Source: Mesorhabditis belari (lineage: Eukaryota; Nematoda; Chromadorea; Rhabditida; Rhabditidae). Taken from it: a stretch of 64,000 bases of DNA. Shown in pieces: positions 56,116 to 64,000 of this stretch; the first letter of the stretch is position 1, and every line of letters begins with the position of its first letter. A model generated the notes under the pieces. The model made no database searches, was not told the origin of the DNA, and worked only from the letters and a program-made list of their open reading frames with translations. The translations under genes and the position numbers were made by a program. The DNA is taken from contig CAUEEP010000915.1 in the NCBI GenBank assembly GCA_958450365.1, forward strand, positions 1,368,501 to 1,432,500, written 5' to 3'.

Positions 56116-56507
56116 ATTTGAAGGCAAATCTTGTTTTACCCATTTTTGATCTCGATAAACTTTACTAAAAAACTTTACAAAACTTTTTTTTTGATCATTC
56201 GAAAGCCAAAAACCAAATGACTAATTTCAAACTTTAAAAAGTGTCTCCTGGGAAATAGATTCGTTGCTTTTGTAAAACTTTTAGATCAATGTAATCTTTT
56301 AACAGCTAAACATCAAGTACACATTTCTTTTACTTGATGACATCTCAATTTTTAAGTAAATAAATCTAGAGTTCATTGAAAAGGCGATAATTTGATTCGT
56401 TTTGAGAATTTTTTCTTTTCGAGAGCGAAATATCGAATTAGCACCTGTTTTTGGTGGTTTAAAAGAGATTCGAAAATCAGAAATACTTTATTCAGAAAGT
56501 AATAACG

Positions 56508-58428
56508 ATGTTTAAACCAAATCGAGCATTTCTTCAAACAATCGATATCATTTACACCATTATATCCATCTTATGCATCATTTTTTTCTGTCTTGCAATC
56601 TATTTTTTGATCTTTCAAAAATCCCTTGCCAGTACAAAATATAAAAGAGTTCTTCTCTTTCAATTGGTAAGTCTTTTTTTATAATTCTTTATTAATCTTT
56701 ATTGTCAAAGAGTTTTTCAATGTTGGCTGATCTTATTGCCACTCCCGGAAAGTTGATTTTCTTGATGCCAAATTTTTTGGGAATATTTTTAAATGGATTT
56801 GTTCAATCAATTGAAATTGTTATTGTATTATGTGTAAGTTAAATATTGGGTTGGTGAATTGAAAACTGCGGGACTTTGAACCAAAATTTATTCAACATAA
56901 AACCACGAATTCATTCCAAATAATTTCCATTATTATTGACGACTTCTGCTCATTTTACGGGCAATTTGCGAATTCCTCTTTCGTAGTAGGATTTTGGTTT
57001 GTGTGTGAGACAAGTGTGAGACTCAAAAATGGAGGACTGGAGATGTCCCAGTTTGAGCACTTTCTTCAAAAGAAACCCATTTTGGTGTCAATAGAAAAGT
57101 TGTAGAGAATCAAAAATTAGGCTTATAGCCAAATTTCCAAAAAGATACACTTAGTAGTTTCGCTTAAAATGCAAGTTTTGTGAAAATTCGTAAATTTGGC
57201 ATTTCTTGAAAACCAGTTTTTGAATCGTTCTGAAAATTTGGATATAAGCTTGATTTTTGATTCTCTACAACTTTTTTATTGACACCAAAATGGGTTTCTT
57301 TTACAGAAAGTTCTAAAACTGTCACATATGACAATAGCCCGCAGTTTTCAATTCACCAACCCAACATATAAAGTAATAGTAAATAAATAATATTTAAATA
57401 AAAGAATGTTAAGATAAGTGTATTTTAGTGTCTTTATTGGATTTTTGAAGGTTTATTCCTAGCAACTTATTTGTTGGGCTTTTGGATGAAAATCGAGTCT
57501 TTGCAAGCTGGAAATCGTCGTGTTTCTGCTCGATTGATCTCTTTTATGAAATGGTTATCGATTCTAGCAACAATCAGTTTTGTTCTTTGTCTGGAGTTGA
57601 TCTTTATCGATGCTTTTTTCGAAAACTCATTTATAGTTGACGAAGAAATGGTGAGAGAGTTCTGTTTTAACCGAATTCCCTTCACAATTCACAGGTTTGC
57701 GCTCAATTGGATTCAATCTGTTCACCACTTTCCAATCCTCCATTTGGTTATCACCCAAATTGGAGTCCTCTTCAATTATTTGTGATGAAATTTGTCGTTT
57801 TTGAATTTATTTTAATTGGTATTACAAATTGTTTTGGATGTGTTTTAATCTTTGATGCTCATCGGAATTTGGGAAAGACATCAGCGAGCTCAAAAACGAG
57901 AGAATTACATAAATATTTTACGATTATGTTCTTCCTTCAGGTTTTATTCTGCTTTCTTCTTTACAAATACTTTAGACAAATGTGCTTTTTGTTTGCGTGG
58001 TTTTGCCGATTATCCTGCTTGCAACTGTTATCGCTACAAGTCTTATTCAAAATGATTTTCTGCTTCGTGGTAGGTGAAATTGTTATTAAATTAACGCTTA
58101 AATCAGCGCCTAAACCAGCGCCTAAACCAGCGCCTAAACCAAAGCCTAAACCAACACCTAAACCAAAGCCTAAACAAGCGCCTAAACCAAAGCCTAAACC
58201 AGCGCCTAAACCAGCGTCTAAACCAAAGCCTAAACCAGCTCAAATCAAATTTCTCTTGTTCCAGTGATTTCTCTGACATTTCTCTACACCTCACTTCACT
58301 CTCCCCTCAACAGTTTGGTCGTGATTTTTGCATCTAAAACTTATCGCCATACTTTGCGACGTTTTCTTCTATCATTTGTGAGAAAAACTTATCATTCATC
58401 AACAGTCACTATTGAGGGAGTAAATTGA
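56508..58428 (+). CDS. Chemoreceptor of the Str superfamily (srh/sri-like)
   Basis: Exons in phase: 56508-56666, 56711-56837, 57451-57650, 57695-57940, 57976-58069 and 58265-58428, about 329 aa. Hydrophobic segments include TIISILCIIFFCLAIYFLIF, an SMLADLIATPGKLIFLMPNF region, MKWLSILATISFVLCLELIF, FVVFEFILIGITNCFGCVLI, VLFVCVVLPIILLATVIATS and VISLTFLYTSLHSPLNSLVV. The last segment, SLHSPLNSLVVIF followed by YRHTLRRFL, fits the TM7 HGxxxSxxxI-YR motif of Str-type receptors. It is a predicted sensory-neuron receptor with unknown ligand. Intron 2 contains a deleted mariner and uses a donor GTTAAA four bases after GTAAGT to keep frame. Intron 5 has a 12-bp repeat. Oriented towards the DUF268 gene, stops 94 bp apart. 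Confidence 0.78.
56846..57364 (-). mobile_element. Internally deleted mariner, copy 4
   Basis: Ends TTGGGTTGGTGAATTGAAAA and TTTTCAATTCACCAACCCAA. It is of the same deleted type as copies 1 and 3. It begins 8 bp after the exon 2 donor of the Str-type receptor; TA precedes it but the right flank has lost the TA. Confidence 0.9.
58096..58245. repeat. 12-bp tandem repeat (GCCTAAACCAGC)
   Basis: About 12 units alternating between CCTAAACCAGCG and CCTAAACCAAAG in an intron. Read through, it would give Lys-Pro-Ala-Pro runs, but the intron frame is different from that of the gene. The unit contains GCCTAA, so it may have grown from a telomere-like seed. Confidence 0.9.
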
Positions 58429-58521
58429 TTGCTTTTAAAATAAATTTAATAATTTCCAACGAATTCTCAACATCAATAGACCAAAAATCTTGATTAACTT
58501 AACAGCAAAAACACAAAAGCG

Positions 58522-60890
58522 TTAATCTCTAACTTTTTGTAGAATGATAGCCGGTTGAATGAATGAATCCCAGGCAATTGTCTTTTTTGGTTCGATATTT
58601 CTCCACGGGAAGCCAGTTGTCATTTGTATTTCGGATCCTTTCAAACTAAATACACCCAGCAATTCGAATCCTAAAATGAATAGGTAAATAGATAAAGTTG
58701 TTTCATTAATGATTCTCATAATCGCCTTTTTTTACCTTGCATAATCCACGGTAATCGAATCGATCCGTATATTCGGTGAGCATTCCAAACAAGGGCGTCA
58801 TCACCTAGAAGTTTTGGGTGAATTTTCATTTAATTTTTTTATCCTTCACCAACCTACGGGCAAACCCAGTAACATCACACCGCCAGGCTTCAAAAGACAA
58901 TGCATTTTGGCGACTTCTCGAAGATCACCCCATGGATCAGGAGTATCACCATATCTAAAACAACTAGCTAAATGGCTAAAGATATAATCAGAAAGCGGGA
59001 TTGAACCATTGATCTCTCGACTAAGATACAGAGCTCTTAACCAGTCGATTAAGAGCTTGTTTTTGATTCCTATTTTTCCTTTATCTACCTTCCAAGTCCA
59101 CTGTGTTCGATCGATGAGTAGCTAATCACGAAATCCCACTTCTCTTGAAAGCTAGAAAACTGTTGTCTTTCTAAAGATAACACTTCATACTTTGTCCAAT
59201 TCTTTGCCAAATCGAGTGGATGAATCCAGCTGAGTGGCTGATTTGTCTGAAAGATTGAAGACTAAGGTAAGGCTCAGGCTTTTCAGATTACTCAAGCAAA
59301 CCTTGATCTCCGTTTTCTGATATTCAACAGTGAGCACAGCGGTGGCTCCGTGTCTCAATGCGTAAACCTCAGCCTAAAACGGTAAAAATTTGATTGAAGA
59401 GGAAGAAGCAGAAGAAGAAGCAGAAGAAGAGAAAGAAGCAGAAGAAGAAGAGGAAGAAGCAGAAGAAGAAGAGGAAGAAGCAGAAGACGTTCTTCACTCA
59501 CCCACGGTCTTTGAGATCCAATTACAGCTCCACTTTTTCCCTTAAAATACTCTTGAAAGTATGAGAGTGCTGAATAAACGACTTCTAAAAGAAAAAAATT
59601 TTCATCTTAGAGCTTTTTTTTTTAAAGTTTCCAACTTGTTCTTTCTTTGTAAGTGGATCTCTGGAAAAGTTCAGCTTCTGGTAGAGTCATTAGTTCATCA
59701 ACTGTATCCCAAACGGCTGCTTTAGGCACACTTTTTTCATTGTAATATCTGAAATTTAAAACCTTTCAATATATTAATGAATATCGTACGCCTTTAACAA
59801 TGGTATTCTTCCATAAAGTGTATATTGATCTCTCAATTCATCTGGCATCTCTTTTGGCGGTTCCTCATAAGGATTATCCTTATTTGCTTGAAACCAATTA
59901 TCCCAAACCTGTAATAAACAATTTTCTTGTAAAAAAATGATCTCTAACTTCTTCACAAGTGTTACCAATCAATCGCCCACGTGATTTGAATTCATCTTCT
60001 CTGAGAGTTCTTGGAAAGAAATGATCAGATCCCTTGACTTCAGTGATTTCACAAATTTTCTGCTGTTTTGCAATGGGAGCCACTGGTTCTCTAAATGAAA
60101 TTACCGTAAATACTGTAATAGTACCCCACCCCCCCGTACAGTCGCGTAGTCACAAAAGTTCTTTAGTATTTCATTTTTTTCAAAGCGCCCGTACTTTCAA
60201 AAAATGCGTCTTTGGTATCAAAAAATAGCCCTGAATTTCAGCTATTTTTTGATACCTAAGCGCGCATTGTAGCATAAACCAGTGTCGAGAAAAAAGCGTC
60301 CAAAGCTAGACTACGCAACGCTCCCCACCGTCATTATGGGGGTGGGGTACTATTACAGTATTTACGGTGAGCTTTACCATATCGCCAAACGATTTTCCGA
60401 GTTCTGAGATTCGTTGACTTTACATTACAATCGTTTATATTTAGAATCGTTTGTAATCGTTACAATCGTTGCAATCGTTACAATACGTTACAATCGTGTA
60501 TTTAGAATTTAAATATTGTATTTTATTACATTGTATTTCATTCGAAATCTATTCTAATTACAAAATATTAGGCTTTAAAAACGAATAGCTCTGAATAGCT
60601 CAAAATAGCCCTGAATTTCAGCTATTTTTGGATACCTAAGCGCGCATTGTAGCATAAACCAGTGTCGAGAAAAACGCGTCCAAAGCTAGACTACGCAACG
60701 CTCCCCACCGTCATTATGATTACAGTATTTACGGTAAGTAAAATTTTATCATTTCAACTTACCGAACTTTTAATGGCACCTCATTTGTCAAACTCGGTTC
60801 AATTTGATATCTCAATAATATCAAAACCCCAATAACAATGACAATAGTTAAAAATGCTTTAGTGGATACAGAGGAAAAGTCTCTCATCAT
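58522..60890 (-). CDS. DUF268 family type II membrane protein
   Basis: The first exons 60890-60763, 60090-59949, 59908-59790, 59748-59636 and 59584-59502 join in phase, followed by four or five more ending at TAA 58524-58522; roughly 390 aa. The N-terminus has one membrane span (AFLTIVIVIGVLILLRY) after a short basic cytoplasmic start, a type II topology like Golgi enzymes. The C-terminal half shows YSSIEHSGLGRYGDTPDPWG, then CLLKPGGVMLLGLPVG, DALVWNAHRIYG and FELLGVF, typical of DUF268 (PF03269), a nematode-expanded family with a methyltransferase-like fold. Enzyme activity is not known. Intron 1 (60764-60762 to 60091) carries two family A MITEs, another intron a tRNA-like unit, another a GAAGAA repeat. 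Confidence 0.82.
58985..59050 (-). repeat. tRNA-like fragment in a DUF268 intron
   Basis: On the minus strand: CGACTGGTTAAGAGCTCTGT then CAATGGTTCAATCCCGC (B-box GGTTCAATCCC). No acceptor-stem pairing was found. It resembles the other tRNA-derived repeats only in the promoter boxes. Confidence 0.45.
59398..59485. repeat. GAAGAAGCA/GAAGAGG purine tandem repeat
   Basis: A purine-rich array of GAAGAA, GCAGAAGAA and GAGGAAGAA units in a DUF268 intron. Confidence 0.9.
60102..60736. mobile_element. Family A MITE, full copy 10 and partial copy 11
   Basis: 60102-60368 is a complete copy. 60598-60736 holds the right two thirds of a second copy, from AAAATAGCCCTGAATTTCAG to ACAGTATTTACGGTA. Both share the unusual GTCCAAAGCTAGACTACGCA and CTCCCCACCGTC variants, so one was probably copied from the other locally. 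Both are in the first intron of the DUF268 gene. Confidence 0.88.
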
Positions 60891-61078
60891 TATTGTTAGA
60901 AGTTTGGAATTAAAATCAATGCAAGAGTATTGAAAGAGGTGACAAAGGTTGAATGCAAATAAAAGAAATGGAAGAGATAAGACTTGTTTGAACACTATTT
61001 CCTTTTCTCTAAAATTTTTGGCGAGGGTTTCCAATCAATACGTGGCAATTTTTGATGCTGTAATTCTTGCATTTGAAC
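60891..61078. other. 5' flank of the DUF268 gene
   Basis: About 190 bp between the DUF268 start codon and the start of the duplicated segment. No motif was recognised. Confidence 0.4.
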
Positions 61079-61194
61079 AAAATGTTAATCCAAATTTGGA
61101 TTCAATGATGGATTGGAACTGATCGAGTGAGCGAATCTCAAAGCGAATTAGCCTTGACTTTTGAGTTAAAGTTGTAAAACAAATCAGCAACATA

Positions 61195-62773
61195 CAGTAG
61201 CGGACATAATTTTGGAAACTTTTGTTTTTTCTAAAAAAAATTTCTTAGTAAAATCTGATTCGGTATGTTTACTAGCGGAAATATGTAGACCTAAAAAGCA
61301 CGTAATAATCCATAGACAGAACTGCTGAACTTTTGAAAACTATTATTTTTAATGCATTTATCTATAAACCTAGAGGACATAAATTTGGAAACTTTCATAA
61401 AAACCTCAAGTGTATTACTTTTTTGTTCTATTTTTATCTTTTTAAACCTCTACTAATTATTTTAACTATTTTTATAGATGAGCAGCAAGAAAGAGACTTC
61501 AACAGAGAAACGCGAAGATGTTGTATGGATGCACCAAAATAGGCAGAAGCAGACATTTATCTCTCGATCTCTTGGTCTTTCAAAGAGTATTGTATCAAAA
61601 ATTTTAAAAAGATACGCTCAAACTGGAACAGCAAATGCTCATAAGCATACGGGAAAACACAGAAAGACGACAAAACGAGATGGTTTGCAGATGAAAACTC
61701 TTTCAAAGGCTGATCCAAAGAAGTCATCGGTCGAGATTTACGCGGATTTGCCTGACAAAGTCAAGAAGGAAATTAGTTCAAAGACAGTACAACGTCGTTT
61801 ACGCGGATTTGGATTGTTTGGTCAACGTCCTGCTCATAAGCCACTGATCTCCGCAAAGATCCGCAAGCTTCGGGACAAATTCACAGAAGATCATCGATAT
61901 TGGACGGCTCAACAATGGTCTATTTGCCTCTTTTCGGACGAAAGTAAGTTCACATTGTTTGAATCTGATGGCTTTCAATATGTTCGTCGTCATACCAACA
62001 AAAGGTTCAGTAAAGGATACGTAATTCCGACTTTGAAGCATGACGGTGGTAGTGATCTTGTATGGTGTGGCTTTTCAGCTTACGGAATAATCCCATTAAA
62101 ATGCACTGATGGAATTATAGACAAACGTGCTTGCTTGGACATTTTATCGAAACATAAGCTTCCGTCCAGTTGAATGCCTTTCAGTTGATGCCTTCCAACT
62201 TTCTTTTTCAACAAGACAAACATACTTCGCGGCTTGTAAAGGACTGGTTTCAGAAGGAAGGAATTATTTTATGGAATGGCCGAGCCAAGAGTTCTGATTT
62301 AAACCATATTGAACATCCATAGGAAGTTCTGGAGGAAGCCTGTCAGGCGTTTAAAGCCATAATCTTAATGAAAAATTCGAGCTTTTGGCTAAGAAGTGGA
62401 TGGAAATTCAAACAACAACCATCGACAACTTGGTCGCTTCGATGAGCACTCGGTGCCAGACTATTATTGATTCTAAAGGATCTTTCACAAAGTATTGAAT
62501 TGATTTATTTGTTTTTGTTTTAATTTAGAAGTTTAATGGTTTGTTACGTTATTATTTAGAGTTGTTTTTAAAAGTTTCCAAATTTATGTCCTCTGGCTTT
62601 ATAGATAAATGCATTAAAAATAATAGTTTTCAAAAAGTTCAGCAGTTCTGTCTATGGATTATTACGTGCTTTTTAGGTCTACATATTTCCGCTAGTAAAC
62701 ATACCGAATCAGATTTTACTAAGAAATTTTTTTTTAGAAAAAACAAAAGTTTCCAAAATTATGTCCGCTACTG
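61195..62773 (+). mobile_element. Tc1-family transposon, complete ends, broken gene
   Basis: 1,579 bp between TA dinucleotides at 61193-61194 and 62774-62775. The terminal inverted repeats are about 210 bp each and nearly perfect (left start CAGTAGCGGACATAATTTTG; right end is the reverse complement). The ends CAGT...ACTG and TA target duplication are typical of Tc1. The same locus without the element exists at 38569-38570. Confidence 0.96.
61478..62495 (+). pseudogene. Tc1 transposase, inactivated
   Basis: The first 231 codons are open: an N-terminal helix-turn-helix (ISRSLGLSKSIVSKILKRY), a linker and a second DNA-binding region, then FSDESKFTLFESDG with the first catalytic Asp. A +1 frameshift near 62165 moves the rest into another frame, where FLFQQDKHTSRLV (second Asp) and DLNHIEHP (Glu) are found. 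A TAG at 62320-62322 and further frame loss follow. The full length would be near the 340 residues usual for Tc1. The element could move only with transposase supplied elsewhere. Confidence 0.92.
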
Positions 62774-63310
62774 TAGCTCAAACTTTGGGTTGAAATGATA
62801 AGTGAAAAATGTGAGTCTAAAGACATTTTTTGAGATAAACCAGTAATATGATACCAGAAATATGAAAATTTGGCGTAAATTTGCATGAAGTTACTAGTTA
62901 ATCCAAATGAAAGAATCAATACTTTCCATGCCAATCAAGGCAGTTAAAATCTTAGGATGAACAAAGAGATCTTTCAAGAAAATGATCTCAGTTTATCTTG
63001 ACTTGTTCTCTTTTTATTTTAGCTAGGATTTTCATGGATGAATGGATGGATTTTCATTTTTTTTCCAGCTTTTCTGTACCTCTTTTTCGATTCATTTCAA
63101 CGAATGAGCAAAAATTTGAGAGAGAAAAGATCTCCTCAATTTTCTCGAGGATTTTCGATCCAATCTTATCGGTTATCCAATCATTTTTTGGAAAGAATTT
63201 TTTGAAAAACTTATGCAGGAATAGGGAAATTAAGGAAATTGAGTTTTGCCCTATGCATTCAACAAAAGTTATGTGCCATGTTTCTTTGGATTTTGTTTCT
63301 TTGATTTGAT

Positions 63311-64000
63311 TACTTTGATCCAATACGGTTCCAATACGGTTCCAATGCGGTTCCAATGCGGTTCCTATTTTGATCTAATACGGTTCCAATATGGTTCCAA
63401 TACGGTTCGAATAGGGTTCCAATACGATTCCTATTTTGATCTGATACGGTTTCAATACGGTTCCAATACAGTTCCAATACGGTTCCTATTTTGATCAAAT
63501 TTGGTTCCAATATGGTTCCAATACGGTTCCAATACGGTTCCTATTTTGATCTGATACGGTTTCAATACGGTTCCAATACAGTTCCAATACGGTTCCTATT
63601 TTGATCAAATTTGGTTCCAATATGGTTCCAATACGGTTCCAATACGGTTCCTATTTTGATCTGATACGGTTTCAATACGGTTCCAATACAGTTCCAATAC
63701 GGTTCCTATTTTGATCAAATTTGGTTCCAATATGGTTCCAATACGGTTCCAATACGGTTCCTATTTTGATCTGATACGGTTTCAATACGGTTCCAATACA
63801 GTTCCAATACGGTTCCTATTTTGATCAAATTTGGTTCCAATATGGTTCCAATACGGTTCCAATACGGTTCCTATTTTGATCTGATACGGTTTCAATACGG
63901 TTCCAATACAGTTCCAATACGGTTCCTATTTTGATCAAATTTGGTTCCAATATGGTTCCAATACGGTTCCAATACGGTTCCTATTTTGATCTGATACGGT
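63311..64000. repeat. Satellite: 11-bp unit in a 110-bp higher-order repeat
   Basis: The basic unit is near TTCCAATACGG. From about 63441 to the window end, blocks recur every 110 bp (CTGATACGGT at 63551, 63661, 63771, 63881 and 63991), that is ten 11-bp units per block, and consecutive blocks look identical. The array continues beyond the window. It yields false frames with WNRIGT-like repeats. Confidence 0.95.

Larger units (their letters stand above)
54324..56507. other. Intergenic region with transposon relics
   Basis: Between two chemoreceptor genes. It contains an imperfect palindrome at about 54780-54955 (CTGCAAGCTCTCTAGG facing CCTAGAGAGCTTCCAGC), a Tc1-type relic at 55009-55445 and a tandem duplication at 55557-56115. 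No intact gene was supported. Confidence 0.5.
61079..64000. repeat. Segmental duplication, copy 2 (filled Tc1 site and long satellite)
   Basis: 61079-61194 and 62774-63480 match 38457-39400 with a handful of substitutions and small indels. The homology is split by one Tc1 element. The right end is a satellite running off the window. Confidence 0.92.

Noticed and set aside
57707..58267. A 186-codon frame ending in Lys-Pro-Ala-Pro repeats
   Set aside because: It reads through a 35-bp intron of the Str-type receptor and into the next intron's 12-bp repeat. The spliced frame gives a proper TM6 and TM7 instead.

Overview
The window is nuclear DNA from a free-living, Caenorhabditis-like (rhabditid) nematode. 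Supporting signs are AT-rich sequence, many 40-60 bp introns ending in TTTCAG, a cuticle collagen ending in CPCP, an eggshell chitin-binding protein of CBD-1 type with 12 peritrophin-A domains, three nematode chemoreceptor genes, a DUF268 gene, and a short array of the nematode telomere unit GCCTAA. No species name can be given from the sequence alone. Gene models below were built by hand from reading frames and splice-site phase; a model described as phase-consistent was checked that way.

Layout. 0-3.1 kb: two tandem minus-strand peroxisomal sarcosine/pipecolate-type oxidases, the first cut by the window edge. 4.3-7.3 kb: a short, divergent M13 (neprilysin-like) peptidase. 8.6-10.4 kb: an ALYREF mRNA-export adaptor with an unresolved frame at one exon junction. 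13.6-23.8 kb: a cbd-1 orthologue in about 40 exons, with a possible 288-nt in-frame cassette exon. 25.5-28.5 kb: a secreted ML-domain (NPC2/MD-2 type) lipid-binding protein. 28.7-29.2 kb: a small minus-strand protein of unknown family. 29.2-39.5 kb: about 10 kb with no convincing gene, full of inverted-repeat elements. 39.6-41.9 kb: a 7TM receptor (minus). 44.0-45.3 kb: a cuticle collagen (minus). 46.4-50.9 kb: two tandem paralogues of an unnamed secreted, membrane-anchored family. 51.3-52.2 kb: a serine carboxypeptidase (S10) remnant. 52.2-54.3 kb: a Sra-superfamily chemoreceptor (minus). 55-56.1 kb: a Tc1-type transposase relic and a tandem duplication. 56.5-58.4 kb: a Str-superfamily-like chemoreceptor (plus). 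58.5-60.9 kb: a DUF268 membrane protein (minus). 61.1-64 kb: a second copy of a segment also present at 38.5-39.5 kb, carrying a decayed Tc1 transposon and a long 11-bp/110-bp satellite.

Mobile DNA dominates introns and intergenic DNA. There are at least ten copies or fragments of a roughly 265-bp palindromic MITE, four internally deleted mariner copies (one clearly keeping the transposase C-terminus), several other inverted-repeat families, tRNA-derived SINE-like units, and an inverted-repeat element carrying a broken retroviral-type integrase. Almost all insertions sit in introns or between genes, so host exons stay intact.

The genes do not form one pathway. The cbd-1 and aly genes have C-ending, GC-richer codons as expected for well-expressed housekeeping or germline genes; the chemoreceptors and small membrane proteins are AT-rich and lie in the repeat-rich right half. 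I did not find a convincing new multi-gene system. The most novel items are the cassette exon inside cbd-1, the paralogue pair at 46.4-50.9 kb, the integrase-bearing inverted-repeat element, and the Tc1 filled-site/empty-site pair.
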